Assembly: GCA_052318935.1 (NCBI GenBank)
Contig: JBQRKO010000008.1
DNA length: 64,000 bases
DNA from: Niallia sp052318935
GTDB lineage: Bacteria > Bacillota > Bacilli > Bacillales > Cytobacillaceae
Reading direction: 5' to 3' (one strand)
Numbering within the stretch: the first letter of the stretch is position 1; the number at the start of each line of letters is the position of its first letter. Positions 8,875-17,666 of this stretch are shown one piece after another. The notes below the pieces were generated by a model. It searched no databases and was not told the origin of the DNA. It worked only from the letters and a program-made list of their open reading frames with translations. The translations under genes were made by a program, and so were the position numbers.

Positions 8875-9288
8875 TCAACAAACTCTTAGACCATCCAATT
8901 TTTTCAACTGATTAATATCCACTTCATATTTACTTCCAGACACTCTACTAATCTTTTTTACTTCTTCTTTTGGTCCAAAATAAATTGTTTTAAAATCATC
9001 ATCCTTATACTGTACAACAAAAAAATCATCGAAATCGTCAAAGGTACGTTGGTTGATGGAAATAAAACCATTTGTTTGTGCGGTTGTTTTCACACTAATC
9101 CTTCTATTATTGCTTATCACATCAAACCCATGTTGATTCGTTTGCCGTGACAAGGAGCCACCTGTTTCAATTGCACAGATAAACTCCCCGATTCTCCCTA
9201 TTAAATGCCGCAATTCTGTCGGTTTACAATTTAAGACATTCATTTCATATCTTAGTATTTGATTATATTCATTATAAAGATTTATCAT
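8875..9288 (-). CDS. restriction-endonuclease-like domain protein (DUF6998-like)
   Basis: I place the start at the internal ATG of MINLYNEYNQIL, giving 137 residues. The conserved block RHLIGRIGEF, then HGFDVIS and RISVKTTAQT, has the spacing of a PD-(D/E)XK-type nuclease fold (E, D, then V-K). The gene begins 10 nt after the stop of the gene at 9299. The two may be translationally coupled or may be one protein split by a frameshift, since the same frame stays open upstream to 9402. DNA cleavage is an inference. Confidence 0.6.
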   Translation of the reverse strand: MINLYNEYNQILRYEMNVLNCKPTELRHLIGRIGEFICAIETGGSLSRQTNQHGFDVISNNRRISVKTTAQTNGFISINQRTFDDFDDFFVVQYKDDDFKTIYFGPKEEVKKISRVSGSKYEVDINQLKKLDGLRVC

Positions 9289-9298
9289 TTGTTCTCTA

Positions 9299-9664
9299 CT
9301 AATAAAACTCAGCTTGCTTCTCCAAGGGAATATCTGTAAGGTTCTTTTCACGTAATGTCTTAACACCACTGACCCATTCTCCGATAATGCTTTCTCTATC
9401 ACACCCCTTTGGCTTATGAAAAATAAAACCAGTATACGTTACATTTTCTCCTAGATATTTGTAGGAGCTTCTAGTAATATATTCAAAAAGATGCTTATTA
9501 AAAGCAATTCCGTTATTGTACCGATTATAGCAATAGTCAGATAAGATAACACTCGCAGGATTTGTTCCGTATTCGTCTTGAAGCATGCTTTTTACTTCAG
9601 CAGGGGTAACTACATCGTTGATTCTATTATGTAAAGTTTGAATTAGTTGTTCGTAAATGGACAT
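9299..9664 (-). CDS. small hypothetical protein (DUF7225-like)
   Basis: A 121-residue protein starting MSIYEQLIQTLHNRINDVVT. AGGAGG lies 7 nt upstream of this ATG, so I reject the longer 146-residue form. It looks like a small domain often placed before nuclease-like domains in Firmicutes: VVTPAEVKSMLQDEYGTNP and SVILSDYCYNRYNNGI suggest a compact helical fold. No catalytic motif is visible. It is followed at once by the DUF6998-like gene. Confidence 0.6.
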   Translation of the reverse strand: MSIYEQLIQTLHNRINDVVTPAEVKSMLQDEYGTNPASVILSDYCYNRYNNGIAFNKHLFEYITRSSYKYLGENVTYTGFIFHKPKGCDRESIIGEWVSGVKTLREKNLTDIPLEKQAEFY

Positions 9665-9801
9665 TCTCGCACCTCCTATCAATGGTATTTTACCAATGGT
9701 GTGACTAGCTGACTGGATCCGAAAAGCTTTTACCAACACACTAACAAATCATGCCAAGCCCGAAAAAAATGACTATCCGTTAACAAATTACCTAATTATC
9801 C

Positions 9802-10089
9802 CTATTTTGATATCTTTAATTTATAATTGTATTTCTTATTAATTTTTCCTGCTATTTCCTCTAAAAATTCTTGAACAGTCATATTTTCAACCTCATTTGT
9901 ATACCAAGCAAGTTTCGCCCCTTTTTCTTCTCCATTATATTCCACACTTAATGGCATATAAGCATTTACTGCAAATGTATAATCAAATTTAATATACAGT
10001 TGATTCCCATTAGGGCAAGCAAGAATTACCTTATAAATTGGATTTTTATATTCTGGTTGAAACTTCACTTTTTTTATTTTGGCTAGCAT
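9802..10089 (-). CDS. small hypothetical protein (95 aa)
   Basis: Unrecognised 95-residue protein beginning MLAKIKKVKFQPEYKNP. AGGAG is seven nt before the ATG, and the sequence TTTGATAGGAG before it resembles the ribosome site of the gene at 9299. The protein is probably a small mixed alpha/beta domain with no signal peptide or membrane segment. It lies between the nuclease-like pair and the gene fragment at 10149. Confidence 0.6.
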   Translation of the reverse strand: MLAKIKKVKFQPEYKNPIYKVILACPNGNQLYIKFDYTFAVNAYMPLSVEYNGEEKGAKLAWYTNEVENMTVQEFLEEIAGKINKKYNYKLKISK

Positions 10090-10148
10090 TTGTTTCTCCT
10101 ATCAAATAAATATTATAGATAGTACTCAAACCATCAATAATTGGATAG

Positions 10149-10469
10149 CTACCCCTTCCGCTCAAAATGACAATGCAGCCGATATGTACAAATTTCCTTC
10201 GTCCACTGATAAATGATTTCTTCCTCATTTTTCTCCATTTGCAGGTTCAAAATAAATTGATCATTTTCAAAAGAAACCAATCCTTTTGAACTACCGCTCC
10301 ACTTCGACATTGGCATCCGTGAGATTAAACTAGCTACCTTTTCTTCGTTATAATCCCATAACTTCTTCGTTTCTTTATCGGAAAAATCAATACGTTTTCG
10401 ATATTCTTTACCATCAAATACTGGTAAAAAAATGGTACTGCTTCTTTGGCGGTTATTGTTTTGTACCAT
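10149..10469 (-). pseudogene. C-terminal gene fragment at IS21 edge
   Basis: This 106-codon frame opens with an ATG exactly at the edge of the IS21-family terminal region and has no ribosome site. The sequence (FLPVFDGKEYRKRIDF..., ASLISRMPMSKWSG...) reads like the C-terminal part of a larger protein whose 5' part is gone, consistent with disruption by the insertion at about 10472. I do not recognise the family. Confidence 0.5.
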
Positions 10470-10479
10470 TCATGAGTAT

Positions 10480-10567
10480 TGCGGATAGATTGAGCCAACA
10501 GTGCGGAGTTTTGAGCCACTGTTTGCGGATATCTGAGCCAGTAAGTGCGGGAAAGAGAGCCAGTGTT
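10480..10567. repeat. four tandem 22-bp repeats of the IS21 end
   Basis: Repeats start at 10480, 10502, 10524 and 10546, each beginning TGCGG and containing GAGCCA at the same offset (for example TGCGGATATCTGAGCCAGTA). IS21-family ends usually contain several copies of a transposase-binding repeat, which fits. Confidence 0.8.
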
Positions 10568-10586
10568 AGTAAAGAACAAAATAATT

Positions 10587-10625
10587 AAGAGCCATTAGAA
10601 CAGAGTTCGTTCCAATGGCTCTTTG
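10587..10625. terminator. hairpin inside the IS21 end
   Basis: AGAGCCATTAGAAC pairs with GTTCCAATGGCTCT and is followed by TTGTTG on the plus strand. It probably blocks read-through between the host and the element. Confidence 0.5.
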
Positions 10626-10630
10626 TTGTA

Positions 10631-10831
10631 TTATTTAAATCTTTTATTCTCTAATTGCTTGTCAATAATCTTAATTGCCCAACGAACGAGTTCATCTTGA
10701 TCTAAATTCTCCTCCTCATTCCATATGCAGGAGGGTAATAGTCTATCTTCTACTTCCATCCTTATTTCATCGGGTAAATACATATGAAAAAAATACCTAG
10801 CTATACGATTTTCAACTTCTGTTGGAATCAT
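10631..10831 (-). CDS. small ORF downstream of istB
   Basis: Codes 66 residues (MIPTEVENRIARYFFHMYLPDE...). It overlaps the istB stop by 4 nt (istB ends 10828), which supports coupled translation. It is rich in charged residues with no recognisable motif. Small ORFs of this kind accompany istB in some Firmicute IS21 elements. Function unknown. Confidence 0.5.
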   Translation of the reverse strand: MIPTEVENRIARYFFHMYLPDEIRMEVEDRLLPSCIWNEEENLDQDELVRWAIKIIDKQLENKRFK

Positions 10832-11583
10832 TGAGATACCACCAATCCATGACGTTCTCTCATCGAAACTTCTCCATCAACTAAAATCTTATATGAATCG
10901 TGAACGATTCGGTCAAGAATCGCATCTGCTATTTGTGCCTGACCTAGTTTCGAGTGCCATCCTTCTGGCGAAAATTGAGAACAGAAAATAGTAGATGCTT
11001 TCTTTAACCTTGCTTCAATAATTTCCAACACATGAAGTACATTTTCCTCTGTAAGCTCTGTTAATAACCACTCATCTAGTATCAATAAATCGATCTTTTT
11101 ATATTTTTGAATTAACTTACGGAAGCTACCATCTGCTTCAAACTTTGCTACAGCTAATTCATCAAGTAATTCTGGTAATCTAATATATTTTACTTTGTGG
11201 AATTGGCGGCATGCATGAACCCCAAAGGCATTTGATATCCACGTTTTTCCGTTTCCTGAGGCTCCCATTAAAATAATGTTATGGTGATTTTGAATGTAAT
11301 TTCCTGTTGCTAACTCTAGTATTAGGTTCTTGTCTAGATTACGATCAGGATGATATTCTATATCTTCAATAGCTGCCGTTGGTTCATTGAATGTCGCCTG
11401 TTTAATTAATCGTTCAAGTCTATTTGATTTACGTCTATCATACTCATAATCTACTAAGAGATTGAATCTATCATCAAAATCCATACTTTTGTAATCTTTA
11501 TTCTGATATTGTTGCTGATATAATTCTGCCATCGCACCCATTTTCATTTCTATTAATTTACGTAACGTTTCTTGGTTCATCAT
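10828..11583 (-). CDS. istB: IS21-family helper ATPase IstB
   Basis: AAA+ ATPase related to DnaC/DnaA that helps the IstA transposase choose and remodel target DNA. The 251-residue length is normal. Walker A is GASGNGKT, Walker B is LLILDEW, and an arginine-rich C-terminal part (DRIVHDSYKILVDGE) is typical. It overlaps the istA fragment by 4 nt, the usual IS21 arrangement. Complete, but without a whole IstA it is unlikely to support transposition. Confidence 0.93.
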   Translation of the reverse strand: MMNQETLRKLIEMKMGAMAELYQQQYQNKDYKSMDFDDRFNLLVDYEYDRRKSNRLERLIKQATFNEPTAAIEDIEYHPDRNLDKNLILELATGNYIQNHHNIILMGASGNGKTWISNAFGVHACRQFHKVKYIRLPELLDELAVAKFEADGSFRKLIQKYKKIDLLILDEWLLTELTEENVLHVLEIIEARLKKASTIFCSQFSPEGWHSKLGQAQIADAILDRIVHDSYKILVDGEVSMRERHGLVVSQ

Positions 11584-12002
11584 TTATTATCCCTCCCAAA
11601 GTATTTAGCCCCACGTACAAATCCAAAGTCATCAGAGTTCGAGCCGTGACTATTCCTATCCATTTTTTGAGTTTGCTTTCGCTTCTTATTTCTCTCCAGT
11701 ACGCTTTTTAAAACAGAAATTGTTGGGTTTGTTGATATTTCAAGTAAAGTTTCTGTTGCTTTTTCTATTTCTTTCTTTGTGTATTTAGTAGATAGATTCC
11801 TTAGTGTGCTAAGGATATTTAATGCTTTTTTCTCCACATTCATTTCCAAGATATAAGAAACAAATTGAGTCATAAATGGTCCAATCGTTTCTGCCCACTT
11901 TCGATTATTTTCAGGATTATATTCTAGATATAATCGGTGATTATCAGGCATATGGTCCGAGTTTGTAGAAAACTGGATAAATTGTTTAAACCTTATCCTC
12001 AA
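11580..12002 (-). pseudogene. istA: IS21 transposase IstA, C-terminal fragment
   Basis: Only about the last 125 residues of IstA remain. They show the family's C-terminal block: an HMPDNHRLYLEYNP-like start, then alternating helices ending NPTISVLKSVLERNKK and SDDFGFVRGAKYF. The helix-turn-helix and DDE catalytic core are gone. The break is immediately upstream, near 12000, beside the promoter of the NUDIX gene. Confidence 0.85.
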
Positions 12003-12049
12003 AATGCTATCATTACTATAATGTTAAGATTATCAGGAGGCTTTATAAA

Positions 12050-12442
12050 TTGAAAAAAACAGTAAACGTTGTCGCAGCAATCATCGAAAACGAACAAAAT
12101 GAAATATTATGTGCTCTTCGCTCTCCCAAAATGTCACTTCCAAATATGTGGGAGTTCCCTGGTGGGAAAGTGGAAAAGGATGAGGATATTTTTTCGGCTT
12201 TAGAGAGGGAAATTACGGAGGAATTGGGATGCAGTATTAAGGCAACGGAGTTATTTCACGAGAATACACATGAGTATGATACTTTTATTATCACTTTAAT
12301 ATGTATTAAAGCAAAAATTGTAGAAGGTACTCCAACTGCTAGTGAGCATTCAAAACTTATTTGGTTAAAAAGGGAAAACTTAGATTCCTTAAAATGGGCA
12401 CCTGCTGATATTCCAGCGGTTTCTGCATTAATAAATGAATAA
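12050..12442 (+). CDS. NUDIX (deoxy)nucleoside triphosphate pyrophosphohydrolase
   Basis: MutT-like enzyme of 130 residues that hydrolyses NTP-type substrates, perhaps 8-oxo-dGTP. The NUDIX box is complete from GGKVEKDED through REITEELG. The start is TTG at 12050 with AGGAGG nine nt upstream. It is convergent with the helicase gene at 12478 and shares a terminator with it. Similar NUDIX genes occur beside DUF3427-type helicases in other Firmicutes (from general knowledge, not checked). It stands alone on the plus strand at the end of the defence cluster. Confidence 0.9.
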   Translation: MKKTVNVVAAIIENEQNEILCALRSPKMSLPNMWEFPGGKVEKDEDIFSALEREITEELGCSIKATELFHENTHEYDTFIITLICIKAKIVEGTPTASEHSKLIWLKRENLDSLKWAPADIPAVSALINE

Positions 12443-12446
12443 ACGT

Positions 12447-12479
12447 AAAAATGCTAGGTGCAGGACCTAGCATTTTTTT
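12447..12479. terminator. bidirectional Rho-independent terminator
   Basis: AAAATGCTAGGT pairs perfectly with ACCTAGCATTTT around GCAGG and is followed by a T run. It serves both the NUDIX gene and the convergent helicase operon. Confidence 0.85.
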
Positions 12480-15288
12480 ATACTTTGATGACAAATTCAT
12501 TATATATATTTGTTGGTAATGTATGCTCTAATTGCATTTTTACTGTGATAGGCTTTTCACCTTCAAAATCTACTGTATTTCCTTTGCCAATATAAATATA
12601 TGGCTCTATCTTTCCGTCTATTTCTCTATATTTTCTTATAAAAAGATGTAAATGGATTCCTCTATCTTTATTATTGATGATATTTTTCCCTCTATCGGAA
12701 CTTTGGCTAGTGCTATTTGGTGTTTGCCATTGAAACGTATTTTCATCGATAATTTTATCTTTATAATTGATACTTTCCTTTATATTCTCTTCTTTATGGA
12801 GATCAATATATAGAAAATAATCATTTCCATTAGTTAGTAAGCCAGAGCCTCTAAACGAACTATGTATTTTACGGTAATTTGATAATAAAGCTGCATCCAC
12901 CATTTGATATTGTTCATATAGTTTAAAATGTGGTATTCCGTAATAAGTATCTTTAAATTCTTTTTCATAACGGAAAATTCCATACGTCACAATATCTACA
13001 AGATACTCTTTATATTGTTCCTTTTGTAATAATTGCTGAAAAGAAACCGTCTTATAAAGCTTACCATTTTCATAATCACAAAGCTTTAATTTCCCCTTCT
13101 TTTGCACACTATCATAATATGTTTGATTTAAGCATTCAAATGCATGAAGAATACTATCCTCATCTACTTTTTTTACAAATTTCAATATTTCATGCTTTGC
13201 ATCTGCAATTGATAATTCATCCTTTTCAAACAAAGCAATTAAAATTGCAAACTCATATATACGCTTTACAGGCAGTTTACTTGATAGCTCTTTTAAAGCA
13301 CTTTCAAAATCTTTATTTTCCAGTAATCCTTTTAAACGATTATCCTTTTCTACTTTAGCTACAAATTGGAGATAGCTTTTTTCTCTATCAATAAATTTGA
13401 TTGGATCCGGCGCACCATCATATTTTAAATAATCTACTAATAAATAAGGAGCTTGACCATTGTTCATTTTTTTAAACTCAAAATATTCCTCTTTTAAATA
13501 TTTCATTGAGTTAAAATTTTCTTTATCTATTTGGGCCAATATTCTTTCTTGAGAAATTCGATCCATTTGAATATGTGTACAGCCAGGTATATTAGAAAAA
13601 CCCGTTGCAATCGCAACCTTTAGACTTTCTTTATCATAGTATCTACTTCCATTTAAGGCGATTGCGATTAAAAAGGATTTACTATGGTTTCCAATAAAAT
13701 CTAAAACGGTTAAAAAGTTTTTCCCATTATACTTTCTAAGCCCTCTCCCTAATTGTTGGATAAAAACAATCGGTGAATTAGTTGGTCTTAACATTAAAAC
13801 CGTATTAACAGTAGGAATGTCTATCCCTTCATTAAAAATATCTACTGAGAAAATAACTTCTAAATCATCCTGATCATCTTCTAATTTATTAATATAGTAC
13901 GTTCTTTTATCAACACTCATTTCACCAGTTAAACAAACACTTTTAATCCCTCTACTATTAAATTCTGTTTTCATGTAATTTGCATGCTCTATACTGGCAC
14001 AAAACCCTAAACATTTTCTTTTTTTTCCATCATGCTGATAAAAGAACATTTTATCGATAATAAAATCAACTCGTTCATTGATTTTTAATCGCTTTGTTAT
14101 CTCTGCAATATCATTAATATCAACATTACTTAAGTTCACTTCATCTATATCAGTAATCCCAAAATAATGAAATGGAACAACCAATTCATCATCAAGCGCT
14201 TCGTGTAAGCGAACTTCTATCGCCACATTATTATCAAAAAGATCAAACACATTATGATGATCACTTCGTTCAGGTGTTGCAGTCATTCCTAAAGTAAATT
14301 TTGGTGTAAAATAATTAATTACAGACTGGTAACTTGGACTTGTTGCATGATGTGCTTCATCATAAATAATATAATCGAAATGATCTTTACCGAACTCTTC
14401 ATAACAATTTTTTAACGTTTGAATAGTAGTAAAAATATAATCAGCATGCTTATCCTTATGACTTCCTGTGAGTAATCCAAAGGTAATTTGCTCGTTTGGT
14501 AAGAGCTTTTCAAAGGTTTCTTTTGCTTTTTTTAATATTTCTCCCCTATGTACAATAAATAGTAGTTTTTTTGGCTGATATTGTTTTACATCAAAAGCAG
14601 ACATATAGGTTTTTCCTGTTCCTGTGGCTGCAATTACAAGCGCCTTCTTTTCTCCAAAAGAACGTATTCGCTTAAGATTTTCCATGGCTCTTTTTTGCAT
14701 TCTGTTCGGAACAATATATTCACTTTTTTCATAAATAAGTTGCTGTTGATTCATTGTGTTGTTTACAATAGTTTGCAGAAAACTTTCATAATCATTAATA
14801 AAGCTTTCATCAGCTTCTGTAGTAATTTCCCAAAGCTTATTATATTCCTTTAGTACATTATGTATAAAAGATGTATCTTCTTTTGAAATGATTTTCACAT
14901 TCCACTCCACATTACTTTTTAAAGCACTTTGGGTAATATTAGATGAACCGATAATCACTTTATAATGATCACTATATTCAAAAATATAAGCTTTTGTGTG
15001 AAAACCGATTTCTTTATCTGTCACAAATACTTTAAGATCGATATTATTAAATTCATTTATTTTCCTTAATGCTTTACTTTCTGTAAAATTTAAATAAGTG
15101 GATGTAATAATTTTACCTTTTATCCCCTTTATCTCCGCTTCTTTAAACGAATCTAACAAAAGTTGTAATCCACTAAAATTAATAAATGCTACACTAAAAT
15201 AAAACCTTTGACACTCATTAATTGCTGTAATTAGCTCGTTTAATAAATTTCCACTCTTTGAATTAACGATTAATTCTTTTTCTACCAT
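12478..15288 (-). CDS. HKD-nuclease/SF2 helicase with DUF3427-type C-terminus
   Basis: A 936-residue fusion. Residues 1-150 form a phospholipase-D-like nuclease domain with H97-x-K99 and GSSN at 114-117. An SF2 helicase of the type III restriction/ResIII kind follows: Walker A at 220-228 (AATGTGKT), DEAH at 310-313, GMTATPE near 335, and motif VI QQLGRGLR at 511-518. The last 350 residues match the DUF3427 type by pattern. Probably cuts or unwinds foreign DNA. It is last in the operon DUF2075-MazG-helicase, 31 nt after the MazG-like gene, with GGAGGGG before the ATG. A defence role is inferred from architecture and neighbours. Confidence 0.88.
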   Translation of the reverse strand: MVEKELIVNSKSGNLLNELITAINECQRFYFSVAFINFSGLQLLLDSFKEAEIKGIKGKIITSTYLNFTESKALRKINEFNNIDLKVFVTDKEIGFHTKAYIFEYSDHYKVIIGSSNITQSALKSNVEWNVKIISKEDTSFIHNVLKEYNKLWEITTEADESFINDYESFLQTIVNNTMNQQQLIYEKSEYIVPNRMQKRAMENLKRIRSFGEKKALVIAATGTGKTYMSAFDVKQYQPKKLLFIVHRGEILKKAKETFEKLLPNEQITFGLLTGSHKDKHADYIFTTIQTLKNCYEEFGKDHFDYIIYDEAHHATSPSYQSVINYFTPKFTLGMTATPERSDHHNVFDLFDNNVAIEVRLHEALDDELVVPFHYFGITDIDEVNLSNVDINDIAEITKRLKINERVDFIIDKMFFYQHDGKKRKCLGFCASIEHANYMKTEFNSRGIKSVCLTGEMSVDKRTYYINKLEDDQDDLEVIFSVDIFNEGIDIPTVNTVLMLRPTNSPIVFIQQLGRGLRKYNGKNFLTVLDFIGNHSKSFLIAIALNGSRYYDKESLKVAIATGFSNIPGCTHIQMDRISQERILAQIDKENFNSMKYLKEEYFEFKKMNNGQAPYLLVDYLKYDGAPDPIKFIDREKSYLQFVAKVEKDNRLKGLLENKDFESALKELSSKLPVKRIYEFAILIALFEKDELSIADAKHEILKFVKKVDEDSILHAFECLNQTYYDSVQKKGKLKLCDYENGKLYKTVSFQQLLQKEQYKEYLVDIVTYGIFRYEKEFKDTYYGIPHFKLYEQYQMVDAALLSNYRKIHSSFRGSGLLTNGNDYFLYIDLHKEENIKESINYKDKIIDENTFQWQTPNSTSQSSDRGKNIINNKDRGIHLHLFIRKYREIDGKIEPYIYIGKGNTVDFEGEKPITVKMQLEHTLPTNIYNEFVIKV

Positions 15289-15319
15289 TCTATGAGATCC
15301 CCTCCGATATTATATTTCT

Positions 15320-15619
15320 TTATTTACTTGGAGCTGGATACTTCTCCCGATTCTTCATCATCTTCTTCAATCCCTCCTCCTCCAAATCAATACCAAGCTT
15401 ATCCGCCAATTGAATTAAATAAATCAACACATCCGCCATCTCTTCTTTAATATTCTGCATATCTTTTTCTTTTGCTTCCTCACTTGTTTTCCATTGAAAA
15501 TTTTCTAAAAGTTCGCTTGCTTCTAGGACAATGGAGATGGCTAGGTCTTTTTCGTTATGGTATTGTTTCCAGTTTCGTTCGTCTCGAAATGCTAGTACGT
15601 CTTTTATTAGTTTTTCCAT
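15320..15619 (-). CDS. MazG-like nucleotide pyrophosphohydrolase
   Basis: A 99-residue all-helical pyrophosphohydrolase of the MazG/dUTPase-like superfamily. It has the paired acidic motifs EASELLENF and EEMADVLIYL that bind magnesium. It probably hydrolyses a (d)NTP or an abnormal nucleotide. It lies 10 nt after the DUF2075 gene and 31 nt before the HKD-helicase gene, so the three form one operon; AGGAG precedes the ATG. A nucleotide-hydrolysing partner beside nuclease-helicases suggests a defence or DNA-repair unit (inference). Confidence 0.88.
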   Translation of the reverse strand: MEKLIKDVLAFRDERNWKQYHNEKDLAISIVLEASELLENFQWKTSEEAKEKDMQNIKEEMADVLIYLIQLADKLGIDLEEEGLKKMMKNREKYPAPSK

Positions 15620-15629
15620 TATGCTGCTC

Positions 15630-17573
15630 CTATTCGTATATTGTTGGCTGCTCTGCTACTTTGTTTGCTTTAAAGAATTCATTTTCTTGGAATGGTGGAT
15701 TGCTTATTTGGTGTCTTTCCTTTATGTACTGAGCTAAATTTGCATCTGTACAATAAATAAAGCAGCCTTTTTGTCCTCTTGTCATAAGCGTTCGGTATGT
15801 ATTGCGGATGATTTCGTCTGCTAGTTGTTTTGCTTTTTGTGGTTCTTCTTTCATCATCTTTTTTATTCCTTTTAAAGAAGTATCTGTTTTTGCTCGTTCC
15901 GTAAAATCAGTGATGATGGCGTCATCTTCAAATTTCAAATCATCGCCAATAATAACGCCGACATAATCAAATTCGAGTCCTTGGCATGTATGAATGCAGC
16001 CTGCTTCTTTTACTGATTTTTCGTCAATTGCCCAAGCTTCGGTATTGCCTAGATTCCAGCTCATTTTAAAATTGAATGCTGGCAAGTCTATATCATAATA
16101 ATTCGGATTATTTTTGCTTTCTTTTTTCCAATCCCAGCAATATCCTGCAACAATGCGGGCTTTATTCGTATGTTTATTAAGCCTTTCGATCTCAGCACGC
16201 ATTTCATTTGGGTTGTCAAAAATACGAAAATCATAGGAACTACCCATATAATCACTATTTGCTGTTTCTCGAATTTGCAGCAAGTCGTCCAGCCATGCTA
16301 GGTAGCCATTCGAACCGTTGCATCGAAACTGTGATTCTAGCTTCATTTTATGAAGATTTGCTCCTGCTTTTTTAGCAAACTTTTTAATTTCAGCTAAACT
16401 TCCTGCATCTTTAAGGGTGACTCTTTGTCGCTCATCGATAAAAAAGATCGCAAGCTTACTGGCATGAATGATTTCCTTTGTTTGATTTTCCCCTAAATGC
16501 TGAAACATGCCTGACTTTTCATTTAAACGGTGGGCTTCATCGACTATCAATACGTCTAAATCATCTTTCTCTGCATTCACATAGCTTCCAGAACCTTTAA
16601 ATAAATTATCAATATGACCTTTGCGAAAATCTTGCTTGAGCTTTCTGGCATATACATTACGGGGTGCTGCATTTTTTGTTACATATTGGGATACCATATT
16701 TTCCCCCGTTAATTCAACAAGTAGATTAATAGCAAGAACTGATTTCCCTGTGCCTGGCCCTCCCTCTACTACTAGAACCTGTTTTGTTCCAGTTCGTACT
16801 GCTTCTTTTGCTAAAAAACAAGCTTGTTCATAAACCACTTTTTGCTCATCAATCATCACAAATTCTTTATTGCCTTGCAGCATCTTATTTAAAGAATCTT
16901 GTAATGATTTCGAAGGCCGGATTCTTCCGTTTTCTATTTTATAGAGATTTTCTTTATTATCCCCAACCTGTATGTATCTTTTAATAAACTCTCTTAATCT
17001 ATTTGCTTCCCCTTTTATAAAAACCGGTGCCTTTTCTACATAATAATCATACATGCTATCTGTTAATGGATCTGTTTCACCTTGGTTTAAGTAATTATGT
17101 AAATACGCGCAAGGATAAAAATGCATGTTATGATTTTGGGCATTTTCATTATAATCTTCTATTAAAGCAGCATACGACCATGCTTGATAAGAAGGATGGG
17201 TTGTTTCTCGAATTCCTCTATTAATCAAAGTTTTAACAATGGCTTCTTTTCCCTTTACTGTTTCAACCTTTTCCCATTGTTTTAATTCCACAATCACCAC
17301 AGAGTTCTTGTCCTTACTTTTTCCTGAAATAAGAAAGTCCACCCGTTTTGACGTATGCGGGATTTTAAACTCAATTGCTACACCAGCATTGTCTGGTATC
17401 TCGTTATCATTCAAAATTCGGTACATATATTGCATCGAATTATCCCATGCCCTAACTTCCCGCTCATTAATTTTGCCAATTTTAGAATGATAGTTATTGC
17501 AAATATTATTTACTAATTCATCGTTAAACACATCGTTGATAAACTCTGTTTTCGTAGCTTCGTAGACTATCAT
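15630..17573 (-). CDS. PD-(D/E)XK nuclease fused to DUF2075 SF1-type helicase
   Basis: A 647-residue protein. The N-terminal part has a PD-(D/E)XK nuclease pattern: D79 in RVDFLIS and E96-x-K98 in VIVELKQW. The DUF2075 helicase follows, with Walker A GGPGTGKS at 271-278, Walker B VLIVDEAHR, FFIDERQR, ESQFRC, an HTCQGLEFD motif and a C-terminal YRTLMTRGQKG motif. It is first in a three-gene operon; AAGGAA lies 7 nt before the ATG. Fragments of a second copy, including its upstream region, survive at 30036-30337. Role in defence is inferred. Confidence 0.88.
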   Translation of the reverse strand: MIVYEATKTEFINDVFNDELVNNICNNYHSKIGKINEREVRAWDNSMQYMYRILNDNEIPDNAGVAIEFKIPHTSKRVDFLISGKSKDKNSVVIVELKQWEKVETVKGKEAIVKTLINRGIRETTHPSYQAWSYAALIEDYNENAQNHNMHFYPCAYLHNYLNQGETDPLTDSMYDYYVEKAPVFIKGEANRLREFIKRYIQVGDNKENLYKIENGRIRPSKSLQDSLNKMLQGNKEFVMIDEQKVVYEQACFLAKEAVRTGTKQVLVVEGGPGTGKSVLAINLLVELTGENMVSQYVTKNAAPRNVYARKLKQDFRKGHIDNLFKGSGSYVNAEKDDLDVLIVDEAHRLNEKSGMFQHLGENQTKEIIHASKLAIFFIDERQRVTLKDAGSLAEIKKFAKKAGANLHKMKLESQFRCNGSNGYLAWLDDLLQIRETANSDYMGSSYDFRIFDNPNEMRAEIERLNKHTNKARIVAGYCWDWKKESKNNPNYYDIDLPAFNFKMSWNLGNTEAWAIDEKSVKEAGCIHTCQGLEFDYVGVIIGDDLKFEDDAIITDFTERAKTDTSLKGIKKMMKEEPQKAKQLADEIIRNTYRTLMTRGQKGCFIYCTDANLAQYIKERHQISNPPFQENEFFKANKVAEQPTIYE

Positions 17574-17666
17574 GCGATCATTCCTTAACGTTTGCTGTTA
17601 GTTCTATTATTAACTATTTTTGGAATAGTTTCTATGTATTAGATGTTAAAGTTACCTTTTTCTTTA

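Larger units (their letters stand above)
10472..12005 (-). mobile_element. IS21-family element, truncated at istA
   Basis: Carries istB, the C-terminal part of istA, a small accessory ORF and four tandem 22-bp end repeats at 10480-10567. The istA catalytic (DDE) half and the other end are missing; the break lies near 12005, just before the NUDIX gene. The element can therefore no longer move by itself. Confidence 0.8.

Noticed and set aside
8657..8881. 74-codon frame after the nuclease-like gene, starting with TTG
   Set aside because: No ribosome site, overlaps the previous gene, and its middle is the GTGCCTGTC hairpin; no family resemblance.
10480..10567. Regularly spaced repeats considered as a small CRISPR array
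   Set aside because: The 22-bp units are contiguous without spacers and fit IS21 transposase-binding repeats; no cas genes.
10334..10579. 81-codon minus-strand frame across the IS21 end
   Set aside because: It reads through the four end repeats and overlaps the gene fragment in another frame.
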